A DNA stretch of 64,000 nucleotides, from the NCBI GenBank assembly GCA_040772545.1, contig JAXGXY010000003.1, positions 37,701 through 101,700 of the forward strand. Direction: 5' to 3'. Below the pieces are notes generated by a model. It was not told the DNA's origin, made no database searches, and saw nothing but the letters and a program-made list of their open reading frames with translations. Source of the DNA: UBA1431 sp002329665 (GTDB lineage Bacteria > Bacillota > Clostridia > Christensenellales > UBA1431). A program made the translations under genes and the position numbers. Below are positions 9,813 to 18,247 of the stretch, one piece after another. Every line of letters starts with the position of its first letter. Position 1 is the stretch's first letter.

Positions 9813-10772
9813 CTATCTGTTCCACCTGATGACGCAGGCGCCGGTCGTGAAGCCGCCGCCGAAGGCGCTGAGCACCAGGATGTCGCCGCGCTTGAACCGT
9901 CCGTCCCGGTTCGCCTCGTCCAGCAGAAGGGGGATGCTCGCGGCAGACGTGTTGCCGTATTTCTCGATGTTGGATATGTACTTGTACTGCGGTATCTTAA
10001 GTCGTTTCTGGGCCGCGTCGATGATGCGGATGTTGGCCTGATGCGGGAGGACGTAAGCGATGTCCGTCTTGGCTATCCCGGCTTCTTTTATCACGTCCTG
10101 AATGTCCCTGCACATGGAGGACACCGCGAATTTGTATACGTCCTGTCCCTGCATTGACAGATACGGCCGCGCGGACTGCACCGCCACGAACGGGCAGTTG
10201 CCGCCCACGTGCGGGATGAACAGCGGCCCCGTATTGCCCACGGCGGTAAGCTTTATCGAAAGAAGATCGTCGCCCTCGGCCAGCACTGCGGCGCCGGCGC
10301 CGTCTCCGAAAAGCACGCAGGTGGCGCGATCGTTCCAGTCGACCGTCTTGGACATGGCCTCCGCCGCGAGGACCAGCGCTTTCCTGGCCTTTTTCCTCGC
10401 GAAGTAACCCTCGGCGACGTCCAGGGCGTAGATGAACCCCGTGCAGGCGGCGTTGATGTCGAACGCCGGGCAAGACGCCCTGAGCCGCTCCTGGACCACG
10501 CAGGCGAGCGACGGGGAGATGTAGTCCCCCCTGATCGTCGCACAGACGATCAGGTCCAGTTCGTCCGCCCGCGTCCCGGCGTCGTCCAGCGCGGACGCGG
10601 CGGCGTCATAAAGGATGTCCGCAAGGGACTCGGTGGTGCAGATATGCCTTTGTTTTATTCCGGTCCTGGTCGTAATCCACTCGTCGCTCGTCTCGACGAG
10701 ATCGGCAAGCTGCTCGTTCGTCTTGACTAAGGCGGGCACCTTACTGCCTGTCCCGATGATGGTAAAACTCAT
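9813..10772 (-). CDS. fabH: Beta-ketoacyl-ACP synthase III
   Basis: FabH starts fatty acid synthesis by condensing an acyl-CoA primer with malonyl-ACP. The 319-residue protein has SDEWITTRTGIKQRH near residue 30, the catalytic Cys in INAACTGFIYALD near 110, the His in LPHQANIRI near 240 and the Asn in GNTSAASIP near 270. It starts four bases inside the end of fabT (ATGA overlap), as in streptococcal-type fabT-fabH operons. Confidence 0.97.
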   Translation of the reverse strand: MSFTIIGTGSKVPALVKTNEQLADLVETSDEWITTRTGIKQRHICTTESLADILYDAAASALDDAGTRADELDLIVCATIRGDYISPSLACVVQERLRASCPAFDINAACTGFIYALDVAEGYFARKKARKALVLAAEAMSKTVDWNDRATCVLFGDGAGAAVLAEGDDLLSIKLTAVGNTGPLFIPHVGGNCPFVAVQSARPYLSMQGQDVYKFAVSSMCRDIQDVIKEAGIAKTDIAYVLPHQANIRIIDAAQKRLKIPQYKYISNIEKYGNTSAASIPLLLDEANRDGRFKRGDILVLSAFGGGFTTGACVIRWNR

Positions 10773-11233
10773 TTATCCTCCAGTGAAACAAGCTTCTTTT
10801 TGAAAAAAGCGTTCAGCTTTTTAATGCCTTTAAACATAGCATCTTTTTCTTCTTCTGACAACTCCCTCGTAACCGAGCGCACCATGCTTTCGTGGAAGTA
10901 CCTGTGCACGGCGTCGATCCTCTTGCCGAGGGCTGTGAGCATTACGTGCACCACCCTGCCGTCGTTCTCGCTCCTGACCTTCCTCACGTACCCTTTTTTC
11001 ATCAGCTTGTTGATCGCGACGGTGACGGAAGGCGGCGTGATGCTAAGATCGCCGGCGATGTCGCCGATCGTGCTCCCGGGGCTGCCCTTCTTGCCCACCG
11101 ACTCGATCAGGTGCATCTCGCTTATGGACAGGTCCACCTTTACCGAATTCCTGATTGCCCGTTCCTCGACCTTGAGGATGCAGCGGAAGGTGTCTACCAG
11201 GATTTCGTTCAGTTGTGCGGAAAACGCGTCCAC
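10769..11233 (-). CDS. fabT: MarR-family regulator, FabT-like
   Basis: A winged-helix MarR protein of about 154 residues. The recognition region GSTIGDIAGDLSITPPSVTVAINKLMKKGYV is followed by the wing RKVRSENDGRVVHVMLT. Directly upstream of fabH this is the FabT position. FabT represses fab genes when acyl-ACP is abundant (known for streptococci and enterococci). I prefer the GTG at 11233, eight bases after GGAGGG. An ATG at 11248 gives five extra residues but lies against its upstream purines. The inverted repeat and promoter just upstream suggest autoregulation. Confidence 0.85.
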   Translation of the reverse strand: MDAFSAQLNEILVDTFRCILKVEERAIRNSVKVDLSISEMHLIESVGKKGSPGSTIGDIAGDLSITPPSVTVAINKLMKKGYVRKVRSENDGRVVHVMLTALGKRIDAVHRYFHESMVRSVTRELSEEEKDAMFKGIKKLNAFFKKKLVSLEDK

Positions 11234-11250
11234 CGGGCGGCCCTCCATCC

Positions 11251-11267
11251 TTAGTTTATCTATCTAA
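11251..11267. promoter_or_regulatory. Candidate FabT operator (TTAG-N9-CTAA inverted repeat)
   Basis: The 17-bp imperfect palindrome TTAGATAGATAAACTAA (minus strand) sits immediately downstream of the -10 box of the fabT promoter, where bound repressor would block initiation. Its AT-rich form resembles MarR/FabT sites, but no binding has been shown and the published FabT consensus is only partly matched. Confidence 0.45.
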
Positions 11268-11857
11268 TGATATGGACGATCGCCTGTTTTGTCAAGATAT
11301 ACCTTGACTGCCGGATAGAGCCTCTTTGCAAGTATTGCCGCCGCGATGCACTTGAAAACGTCGGCGGGGAATGTGGGCAACAGGCAGTAGACCAGCACAT
11401 ACCGCACATCGGCGCCCGTGTGCAGGTAGCAGTTCGAGATGATGAGAAAATAGGCCATGCCGATAACGTGCAGGACCGTCACGCCCGCGAGCCCCGCCAG
11501 AAACAACCGTAGAAACGAGGCGCGCGCCCCGGTATGCGCGAGCCGGCCCGTGAGGTAGGCGCCGAAGAAGAACCCCAGGATATATCCGAACGTCGGCTGG
11601 AACACGTAGCCGAGGCCGCATCCGTTGGTGAACACAGGCGCCCCGGCCAGGCCGGCCAGGATGTACGCGCCCACCGCCAGCGCGCCGCGGTTCGCGCCCA
11701 GGAGCAGCCCCGCGAGGACCACAAAAAGCGTCTGCAGGGTATAGGGTATTCCGAAGACCGGTATCCGTATGAAGGCGCCGGCCGCGATGAGCGCCGCGAA
11801 CAGCGCCCCCAGCACGAGGGAGCGCAGCGCGAAACGGACGCCCGCCCTACCGGCCAC
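11264..11857 (-). CDS. bioY: Biotin ECF transporter S component
   Basis: BioY is the membrane biotin-binding subunit of ECF transporters. The roughly 197-residue protein is strongly hydrophobic with about six helices and has the BioY hallmarks: PYTLQTLFVVLAGLLLG after the first helix, GAYILAGLAGAPVF, and FGYILGFFFGAYLTG. The probable start is the GTG at 11857, overlapping the birA stop by 11 bases. It lacks its own EcfAAT here and could share the EcfA/A'/T module encoded at 17504-19626, though that module has its own linked S protein. Grouping with birA and AccB links biotin supply to lipid synthesis. Confidence 0.9.
   Translation of the reverse strand: MAGRAGVRFALRSLVLGALFAALIAAGAFIRIPVFGIPYTLQTLFVVLAGLLLGANRGALAVGAYILAGLAGAPVFTNGCGLGYVFQPTFGYILGFFFGAYLTGRLAHTGARASFLRLFLAGLAGVTVLHVIGMAYFLIISNCYLHTGADVRYVLVYCLLPTFPADVFKCIAAAILAKRLYPAVKVYLDKTGDRPYH
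11267..11295 (-). promoter_or_regulatory. Internal promoter before fabT
   Basis: On the minus strand TTGACA (11290-11295) is separated by 17 bases from TATCAT (11267-11272). The promoter lies within the last codons of bioY, so fabT and the fab/acc genes can be transcribed independently of birA-bioY. Confidence 0.7.
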
Positions 11858-12635
11858 CGTCCCGCCCCCGGACCCGCACGTCCCCCGCGGCGAACACGCG
11901 CCTGTTCCCCCTGCTATCCTGTACGACGAGGGCGCCGCCATCGTCGATGGCGACGGCCCTGCCGCAATACGTCCCGCCGGCGAGCGTAAGCACGACGTCT
12001 TTGCCGAGCAGCGCCGAGCGGTCCCTGTACTCGGGCAGGGCGTCCTCCGGCGACGCCGCCGCGTCCAGCACGTGATCTATAACGGCCGCCGCCAGCCTGT
12101 CTCTGGTGACGTCTTGCGGCCGTTTCCCGTACAGCGCGCCGGCTCTGTCCCGTAGCTCCGGCGGGAAATCCTCAGCGCGCGCACAGAAGTTGATGCCGAC
12201 GCCCAGCACGACGAAGGGGCCGTCCGGGCCGGCGGCGGCCTCCGCGAGGATGCCGCAGACCTTCTTCCCGTCCACGAGCACGTCGTTGACCCACTTGATT
12301 TGCGCGCGCAGGCCCGACACGCTTTCGATGGCGCGCGCCGCCGCCACCGCGCCCGCCGCGGTAAAAAGGGAAAGGGACGTTTTTGGCCCCGGCCGCAAGA
12401 CGAGGCTCATGTAGACGCCGCGCCCCGCCGGGGAATGGAAGGTCCGTCCGAACCGGCCGCGCCCGCCCGTCTGCGCCTCGGCGAGCACCGCCGTCCCGTG
12501 GGGGGCGCCCTTTTCGGCGAGAGCGCGGGCCGCGTCGTTGGTCGAGCCTACCGTATCGTATATATGGATGGCGGCGCGGGGGGTCCTCAGCCAGCTTCTG
12601 ATCCCCTGCGCGCTCAGCCTGTCACCGTCCTCCAT
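11847..12635 (-). CDS. birA: Biotin protein ligase (no DNA-binding domain)
   Basis: The 262-residue protein attaches biotin to AccB through biotinyl-AMP. It starts almost directly with the catalytic domain. STNDAARALAEKGAPHGT and the biotin/AMP loop GGRGRFGRTFHSPAGRG lie in the first 75 residues, and KWVNDVLVDGKKVCGIL is near 115. A small SH3-like C-terminal domain follows (GGTYCGRAVAIDDGGALVV). The helix-turn-helix of bifunctional BirA is absent, so it should not regulate transcription itself. It is the first gene of the fab operon behind a consensus promoter. Confidence 0.95.
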   Translation of the reverse strand: MEDGDRLSAQGIRSWLRTPRAAIHIYDTVGSTNDAARALAEKGAPHGTAVLAEAQTGGRGRFGRTFHSPAGRGVYMSLVLRPGPKTSLSLFTAAGAVAAARAIESVSGLRAQIKWVNDVLVDGKKVCGILAEAAAGPDGPFVVLGVGINFCARAEDFPPELRDRAGALYGKRPQDVTRDRLAAAVIDHVLDAAASPEDALPEYRDRSALLGKDVVLTLAGGTYCGRAVAIDDGGALVVQDSRGNRRVFAAGDVRVRGRDGGR

Positions 12636-12671
12636 GGATACTGTACCTTTCCGTCATGCTTCGTGGTACGG

Positions 12672-12700
12672 ATTATAAAGAATAACCCGTGTGTTGTCAA
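12672..12700 (-). promoter_or_regulatory. Consensus promoter for birA-bioY-fab operon
   Basis: Minus strand: TTGACA (12695-12700), exact 17-base spacer, TATAAT (12672-12677). Both hexamers are perfect sigma-A consensus, 37 bases before the birA start. The remainder of the 12636-12868 gap shows no other clear signal. Confidence 0.85.
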
Positions 12701-12868
12701 ACGGGGAACACCGCCCGCGGGGATGCCTGGTCCCGTATGCGCTTTGAAATCCAGCGCTTATCCGCCCATTTATGCCAATCTTGATAAAATATACCATTAT
12801 AATGATAATGCCGCCGTTTTCCGGATTCGAAGCTGCAGGCATACCCTGCAAACCGAAGGCATCGGCCG

Positions 12869-13636
12869 TCAGTCCCGAGACCTCGCTTCGTAGGCGGCGG
12901 CCTGTTCTTCGGCCTGGCGGACGCCGATCGAACACTGTGGAACAGTCAGCGGGCAACGCCTGTGGCAGCCCGTGCAGTAGAGTTTCCCGAGGAACTCGTC
13001 GAGCGCCGCAGCCGCCGGGCCGGCCGTTACCGGCGCGCCGATTTTATCCCCTTTGCCCGGGACCCCCGCGGTTATCGCCTGCGCGCTGTCCTTGGCCGGC
13101 GGGAGTGCCCGGAAAAGGGAACCCGCGCCGACGAGCGTGTAGACCGTAGCGGATGCGATACCCCGGCGGCCGCCCTGACCGCGAACGATTTCAGGCGCGC
13201 CCCCGTTCGCCCCTTTTTCAGGATGCCCAGCACGAAACGCCGGTGCAGCGCCACATGCACAATCAGCAGCACGAACAAAAGACAGGCCGAACCGACGTGC
13301 GCGGCGTAGAGCGTGCCGCTGCCGGCTGAAACCGTCCAGGGGAAAAGGAAACGGGAGATCAAAAGGCCGGTCACGACGCAGGCGCCTGCCGCGACGGCGA
13401 TCGCGGTATCGAGCACGAACCGGCCTTTCGCCTTCGTACCGGCGCTTTTAAAACGCCGCGCGACCCCGGCGATCCACCGCCGGTTCAGCGCCAGGTGGAT
13501 AAAAATCGCCGCGACGAGGCCCGCGCCGATCCATTCGTGCAGGAGGACGCCGGTGACGGGCACGTTCATCAGCAACAGGAAGAAGATCGCCATCAACATG
13601 TCCACTATGGATTTTGTTTTGTTTTTTTGCGCCCAT
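12869..13636 (-). pseudogene. DUF4405 cytochrome-b-like membrane protein with C-terminal Cys motif, two frameshifts
   Basis: The ATG at 13636 follows GGGGAG at good spacing, but the frame must shift in an A7 tract (13622-13628) to continue as MGAKNKTKSIVDMLMAIF and into four DUF4405 membrane helices with HEWIGAG and two further His positions (HLALNRRW, HVALHRRF) suited to haem. A second shift in a C4 run (G4 on the coding strand, 13161-13164) is needed to read ASATVYTLVGAGSLFRALPP and a tail with CTGCHRRCPLTVPQC, then TGA at 12869. DUF4405 proteins are predicted cytochrome-b561-like membrane electron carriers. The Cys tail resembles a small Fe-S motif. Both defects are one base in homopolymers, so sequencing error and recent decay are both possible. 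Confidence 0.7.
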
Positions 13637-13764
13637 ATAAGTCTCCCCGATTATGGTTCAATACGGCACCAGATTCTGCGCCTTAAAACGACGCGGCCAA
13701 ACCTCATTTATCGCGTTTTTCGCACCGGGACAGGCCGGGAGAGGACAGAAGTCGGTAAAAAGCG

Positions 13765-13793
13765 TTGTTCGCCCTGAAGAGCCGTGATATAAT
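13765..13793 (+). promoter_or_regulatory. Promoter for the zinc-ribbon operon
   Basis: TTGTTC (13765-13770), 17-base spacer, perfect TATAAT (13788-13793), about 30 bases before the first gene, whose start is preceded by GTGGAGGAG. Confidence 0.7.
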
Positions 13794-13823
13794 TTTTAGT
13801 GTATCATAAAGTGGAGGAGTATC

Positions 13824-14165
13824 ATGGCCACGTACAAGAAACACTGCATATACTGCGGTGAACTCATCCCCGGCGACGCACATTCCTGTCCGTTATGCGC
13901 GCACGAAGACCCGTTCCACATGCGATGTCCGAAATGCCGAAACCCCGTCGAAACAGGCTGGAAGGTGTGCAGCAGCTGCGGGCTCCGGCTCACGGCTCTC
14001 TGCGCCGCGTGCGGCAAGGAGACTCCTACGGCCAGGACCTGCGCCCATTGCGGGGCGCCCGTACTCGTGCAATGCCCCAACCGCAAATGCGGCGAGATCC
14101 AGATCCTCATGCTGGACGGGAACTGCGTCGCCTGCGGAAAACCATTACTCAATAGGAGAAAGTAG
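13824..14165 (+). CDS. Multi-zinc-ribbon protein
   Basis: A 113-residue protein made almost only of zinc knuckles. CxxC pairs occur at CIYC, CPLC, CPKC, CSSC, CAAC and CAHC, followed by CPNRKC and CVAC, giving about four treble-clef or rubredoxin-like ribbons (double zinc ribbon type). It has no catalytic motif. It is the first gene of a three-gene unit and is two bases from the next gene, which also carries ribbons. Such proteins commonly act as adaptor or scaffold modules, but no partner is evident. Function unknown. Confidence 0.85.
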   Translation: MATYKKHCIYCGELIPGDAHSCPLCAHEDPFHMRCPKCRNPVETGWKVCSSCGLRLTALCAACGKETPTARTCAHCGAPVLVQCPNRKCGEIQILMLDGNCVACGKPLLNRRK

Positions 14166-14167
14166 TC

Positions 14168-14908
14168 ATGGCAATGCAGTCTTTTACACGGAATTACGAC
14201 GACAACAGCACCGAAGCCGGATTCGAATTCGTATTCAACTGCGACAACTGTGGCGACGGGTACAAGACCGCCTTTGTCGAATGCCGTTCCCACAAGCGCG
14301 GAGGCTTCTTCCGCTCGCTTACCGAGGGGCTTTCCGCCGGGGCGCGCATCGTTGGCCTGCACAACGTCGCCTACGGCGTGGAACAGGGCGGGCACGTCGC
14401 CTCGAGGCGTTTTGAGGGCATGACCCCCGAGTGGCACAAGGAACACGAGGTCGCCTTCAGGAACGCGATGAACGAGGCGAAAGAGCATTTCCACCGCTGC
14501 CACGGCTGTCACCACTACGTCTGCGACGCGTGCTTCAACGACGAAGACGGCCTGTGCGTGGAATGCACGCCCCGCGAGAGCACAATCGTGGCCCGCGCGA
14601 AGGCCGAACGCCTCGCCGAGGAGGTCCGCGAAAAAGCATCGACGGCCAACGTCTTCCAAGGGGAGATCGGCGCGAGGCAGATCACCTGCCCGAACTGCGG
14701 CAAACCCGTGACGCAGGGGAAGTTCTGCAACAACTGCGGCGCGTCGGTCGGGCTGGCCGTATGCGGCAACTGCGGCGCCGAGAACCAGCAGGACGTGAAG
14801 TTCTGCAGCGAATGCGGCGCCAAGATGGGTGCTTCTGCCTGCCCGGACTGCGGCGTCGAGGTCGCGCCCGGAGCCAAGTTCTGCAACGAGTGCGGTGCGA
14901 AGCTGTGA
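14168..14908 (+). CDS. Zinc-ribbon protein with N-terminal Cys-rich domain
   Basis: The 246-residue product has an N-terminal domain with CDNC and a later Cys/His cluster CHGCHHYVCDAC plus CVEC (residues about 118-138), then a short charged helix, then three tandem zinc ribbons: CPNCGKPVTQGKFCNNC, CGNCGAENQQDVKFCSEC and CPDCGVEVAPGAKFCNEC. The N-terminal half contains a glycine-rich SAGARIVGL segment that may be membrane-active or a fold core. I do not recognise a named family beyond the ribbons. It overlaps the next gene by GTGA and is transcribed with it. Confidence 0.85.
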   Translation: MAMQSFTRNYDDNSTEAGFEFVFNCDNCGDGYKTAFVECRSHKRGGFFRSLTEGLSAGARIVGLHNVAYGVEQGGHVASRRFEGMTPEWHKEHEVAFRNAMNEAKEHFHRCHGCHHYVCDACFNDEDGLCVECTPRESTIVARAKAERLAEEVREKASTANVFQGEIGARQITCPNCGKPVTQGKFCNNCGASVGLAVCGNCGAENQQDVKFCSECGAKMGASACPDCGVEVAPGAKFCNECGAKL

Positions 14909-16230
14909 GCCGGACGCGCGGGCCTAATAAGGGCGAAGAACCCGATAAAGACGCCGAACAGGCCGAACAGGCGGAAAAAACGGACGACGAGGCGCAGGAG
15001 GACAAAACCCCTCCGCCTTCCTGGCCCCTCTCCTTCATCTGGCGCGACGAAGACGGATCGGAAGCCGATTCCGGCGAAGCCACGGCCACGGAGTCGGACG
15101 AGGAGCTTGCCTTCGCCGTGAAGGGCGCGCCGGATTTTTCAGTGCCCTGGAACCAGATCGAGGCCGTCGATGAGGGCGACCACAGGCTCACCCTGCGCCT
15201 GCACGACGGCACGGCGCTCAACCTGCACAAGGCGGGCCGTGGCCACGACCACCTGACGTCGGTCGTGATGGCGCATTTCGGCAAAAAGGTGCTGAAGGAA
15301 GCGCTCGCAGAGGAAACCCTCATCGAGGAGTTCGCCGGCCACGCGACCCCGTTTGGCGGCGACTGCCGCGACTGCCGGGTCCTTGTGTACGAAAACGCCC
15401 TGTGCCTGACGTTTGCCGACGGGGACGTGGCGCGCCTCCCCTTCGTTTTCGCGGGGATCGCAAGGGACGGCTGGAACTTCGACTTCTCCCTGCCCGACGG
15501 GAGCGGCTGGACACTGGGAAAACTCGGCCGCTCGACCGACAGCTTCGCCGCGGCCGTCGATCAGGCGCTTTCCAAAATGCATACGCGCGCATCCGAGTTC
15601 GTGCGCACGCTGGCGCCCGCCCTTTCACCGCTGAAGGTGCGCAGGTTGTCGGAGTGCTTCCTCGACGGACGCGCCGCGCCGAAAAAAGACGTCCTGGCCG
15701 CGGGCAATGCTATCTCGGACGGCCTTATGCGCGAAATCGAACGGGTCGGCCTCGGGCCTTCGTGGACGGCGCTCGCCGCCCTGGACACGGCGGACCGCAC
15801 GCGCATCGGGATCAAGCGCGGCCTCGTATCGGGCGGCAAGGCGTACGTGTTCTTCATGGTCCCGGCGGAAGCGGGCTCTGGGCGGCGGATCGTGCTCGAG
15901 GCCTCTTCCGACGCGTCCGGCTCGCGGGCGACCTATGTTTTCGACGCCGGCGCCCTGTCGGACCAGGGCGCGGAAGCTGCGATGGACGTGCTCAACTACG
16001 GCCTGTACACGGTCAACTTCCGGCGCGAGCCCGTCTACCTTTCGAACGCGCAGCTGCAAAAACCCGCGTATCTGCGCTACCGCCGCGCGCTCGAGCGCAT
16101 ACCCGCGCTGTCGGTGCTCCGCCGGGCTTTCGTGGGGCGCGTGATGCACAACGAGGACTGGAACGCGCGGCTGCTCACGCTGCTGGGAACGGACGCGGGC
16201 GGCGGGGATGAAGAGGGCACGGATCAATAG
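14905..16230 (+). CDS. Hypothetical protein with acidic N-terminus, third gene of zinc-ribbon operon
   Basis: Translation starts at a GTG overlapping the previous stop (GTGA); the open frame upstream of that point is shadow of gene two. The first 70 residues are low-complexity and rich in Glu, Asp, Ala and Lys. The remaining 370 look like a globular beta-rich region with repeated patterns, for example FSVPWNQIEAVDEGDHRLTLRLHDG near 85 and a similar LVYENALCLTFADGDVARLPF near 163, which might be two PH-like domains. There is no signal peptide, membrane segment or catalytic motif. No family was recognised. Close coupling suggests it works with the two ribbon proteins. Confidence 0.8.
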   Translation: MSRTRGPNKGEEPDKDAEQAEQAEKTDDEAQEDKTPPPSWPLSFIWRDEDGSEADSGEATATESDEELAFAVKGAPDFSVPWNQIEAVDEGDHRLTLRLHDGTALNLHKAGRGHDHLTSVVMAHFGKKVLKEALAEETLIEEFAGHATPFGGDCRDCRVLVYENALCLTFADGDVARLPFVFAGIARDGWNFDFSLPDGSGWTLGKLGRSTDSFAAAVDQALSKMHTRASEFVRTLAPALSPLKVRRLSECFLDGRAAPKKDVLAAGNAISDGLMREIERVGLGPSWTALAALDTADRTRIGIKRGLVSGGKAYVFFMVPAEAGSGRRIVLEASSDASGSRATYVFDAGALSDQGAEAAMDVLNYGLYTVNFRREPVYLSNAQLQKPAYLRYRRALERIPALSVLRRAFVGRVMHNEDWNARLLTLLGTDAGGGDEEGTDQ

Positions 16231-16361
16231 TCAGAGGATTGCGCAAGCGACCCTTGCCTCATTCGGAATCCGCCACAGGCAGAGTAAGCCCGACGCAATC
16301 ATCGCTGTCCGCCCATGTTGCATAACGCAAAAACCGCGGCCTCGATCGCGGCGGAATAAAA

Positions 16362-16398
16362 AGGGATGCCGCAAACCCGAGTTTGTGCGGCATCCCTT
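16362..16398 (-). terminator. Intrinsic terminator downstream of the HbpS gene
   Basis: An inverted repeat of about 15 bp (AGGGATGCCGCAAAC / GTTTGTGCGGCATCCCT, one unpaired base, small loop) is followed on the minus strand by CTTTTTATT. It ends the minus-strand transcript and may also stop the convergent zinc-ribbon operon. The rest of 16231-16429 shows no gene. Confidence 0.8.
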
Positions 16399-16429
16399 AT
16401 GTTGCTTTGGTTCTATGTGACAGGGGAGC

Positions 16430-17356
16430 TCATCCGCCTGTTTCGGCCTTATACACATCCAGCGCGGCCTGTGCGACCAGCATATCCTCTTGGACGGAGC
16501 CGCCGCTCACGCCTATGCCGCCGATCACCTTCCCGTTATAATTCAGGGGGTACCCGCCGCCGAATATGATCATCCTGTCCACCTGCTGGATGCCGTAGAG
16601 CGATGTGCCGGGCTGCGACACCGTCGCGATCACATCGGTGGGCAACTTGACGGTTGCCGCCGAGTAGGCCTTGTTTTTCGAGATCTCGTTGCTCACAAGC
16701 AGGGCTTCATCCATCCTGTGCGTGAGGATCAGCCTGGCGCCTTTATCCACCACGGAAAAGAACATGGGCACGCCGATTTCCGCCGCTCTTTGCTCGACGG
16801 CAACGGACATCTTCCGCGCCATATTCAGGTTGATGCCGTAATCGCCGGCCGCCGATCCGGAAACGTCCTTCTCCGAAGCGGTTTCGGTAACGACGGCATC
16901 GCCCGACAGCCCTTCGACGATCTCCCTGAACCTTCGCAGGCCGGCTTCGGCCACCGCCATGTCCTCATCGACCGAGCCGCCGCTCACGCCTATGCCCCCG
17001 ATGACCCGGCCGTTGAGCTTGATCGGGAAGCCGCCTCCGAAAATGACGATATTGCTCGAATTCTGTATGCCGTACAGCGACGTGCCGGGCTGGGCGACGG
17101 TTGCGACAACGTCGGTGGGCAGTTTAATGGCGGCGGCTGTGTACGCTTTGTTGATGGAGATCTCCTCGCTGACCAGAATCGCATCCTCCATCCTGTTGAC
17201 GGATACCAGGTTTGCGCTGGCGTCCACGATGGAGATATACATGGGCACCCCGATTTCCTTCGCTTTCGCTTCGGCTGCGACCGTCATTTTCTTCGCCAAC
17301 GCCAGATTGAGAACGGCCCTGGGTGTTTTGATACCGGTATTGTTCGCTTCCACCAT
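16430..17356 (-). CDS. Tandem HbpS/GlcG (haem-degrading-like) domain protein
   Basis: The 308-residue product is two consecutive copies of the GlcG/HbpS (PF03928-type) domain, residues about 10-145 and 175-305. Each copy repeats LARKMSVAVEQRAAEIGVPM-like, KLPTDV, QPGTSLYGIQ, IIFGGG and GGIGVSGGS segments. Single-domain relatives bind haem or corrinoids in some species, or accompany diol dehydratase and glycolate genes with unclear function. The ATG at 17356 is seven bases after GGGGGAG; an upstream extension is not supported. A TATAAT lies at 17388-17393 on the minus strand without a good -35. Gene fusion or duplication of this domain is less common than the single form. Confidence 0.88.
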   Translation of the reverse strand: MVEANNTGIKTPRAVLNLALAKKMTVAAEAKAKEIGVPMYISIVDASANLVSVNRMEDAILVSEEISINKAYTAAAIKLPTDVVATVAQPGTSLYGIQNSSNIVIFGGGFPIKLNGRVIGGIGVSGGSVDEDMAVAEAGLRRFREIVEGLSGDAVVTETASEKDVSGSAAGDYGINLNMARKMSVAVEQRAAEIGVPMFFSVVDKGARLILTHRMDEALLVSNEISKNKAYSAATVKLPTDVIATVSQPGTSLYGIQQVDRMIIFGGGYPLNYNGKVIGGIGVSGGSVQEDMLVAQAALDVYKAETGG

Positions 17357-17503
17357 GATAACGCTCCCCCATTCGGCAGTTTTTCCCATTATAATCCGGC
17401 GGCACGAACAAATACTTGTACACTGCTGGTAAAAAATAGCCCTGCCGGATAACACAAAACGGTCGCCGCACACGGCTTTTTCGCATTATTCGACGATGCC
17501 GGA

Positions 17504-18247
17504 TCATAGAGGAAGAACGAAGGAGCCTGTTATATAGGCCGCGGATAATAATACCGACGTCAGCTGCACAATATAGTCCCTCGCCTTAAGTTTCAGTACG
17601 AGGTAACTCACGCGCGAAGGATAGGCGCCGAACGCGCGCGCCTCCATCGCCATCGAAAGCGTCTGCGCCCGTTTGAGCACGCTCATCACGACGGGCGTGA
17701 GCAGGTAGACGTACACCCTGAGCTTCTTGCCGAACGGTATCTTTTTCAGGTCGATCCCGCGCAGCTGCAGCGCCGTGAGCGAGTCTTTCAGCTCCCCGGC
17801 GAATATGGGCAGGAAGCGAAGCGCCACCGACACCATGAACGCGAGCAGATAGGGCACTTTCCACTGCACGAGCCCCTGCACGGTCTCCCTGTAGTTGACC
17901 GTGGTCATGATGGATGCCGAAGTGAGTATGACCAGCATGCGCACGAACGTTTTCACGCCCATCAGCAGGCCTTTTTCGGTGACGAGGTTGATCGAGAACA
18001 CTCTGATGAGCACATTCGTGTCCAAAGTGAATATGCTCTGGACCAGCGATATGACCAATAGCAGGTAAACGATCCGCCGGAACCTCTTGACGAGGCGAAC
18101 GAAGTCGACCTTGAACGCGAGTGCGATTGCGAAGGAGGCCGCGCCGATGCCCAGCACGAAATAGATGTTCTGCGCGACCAGCACCGCCGTGGAGAGGCAG
18201 AGCACGATGACCAGCAGGCTCCTGGGGTCGAGTTTAGTCTTTTTCAT
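17504..18247 (-). CDS. ecfT: ECF transporter transmembrane subunit T
   Basis: EcfT couples the ATPases to the substrate-binding S protein. The 247-residue membrane protein has about six helices and the two coupling-helix motifs of the family: TALQLRGIDL near residue 160 and SMAMEARAFG near 203, each with the conserved Ala-Arg-Gly pattern. It overlaps the ecfA gene upstream by 14 bases and is the last gene of the 11-gene run that starts behind the Moco-type riboswitch. Confidence 0.93.
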   Translation of the reverse strand: MKKTKLDPRSLLVIVLCLSTAVLVAQNIYFVLGIGAASFAIALAFKVDFVRLVKRFRRIVYLLLVISLVQSIFTLDTNVLIRVFSINLVTEKGLLMGVKTFVRMLVILTSASIMTTVNYRETVQGLVQWKVPYLLAFMVSVALRFLPIFAGELKDSLTALQLRGIDLKKIPFGKKLRVYVYLLTPVVMSVLKRAQTLSMAMEARAFGAYPSRVSYLVLKLKARDYIVQLTSVLLSAAYITGSFVLPL

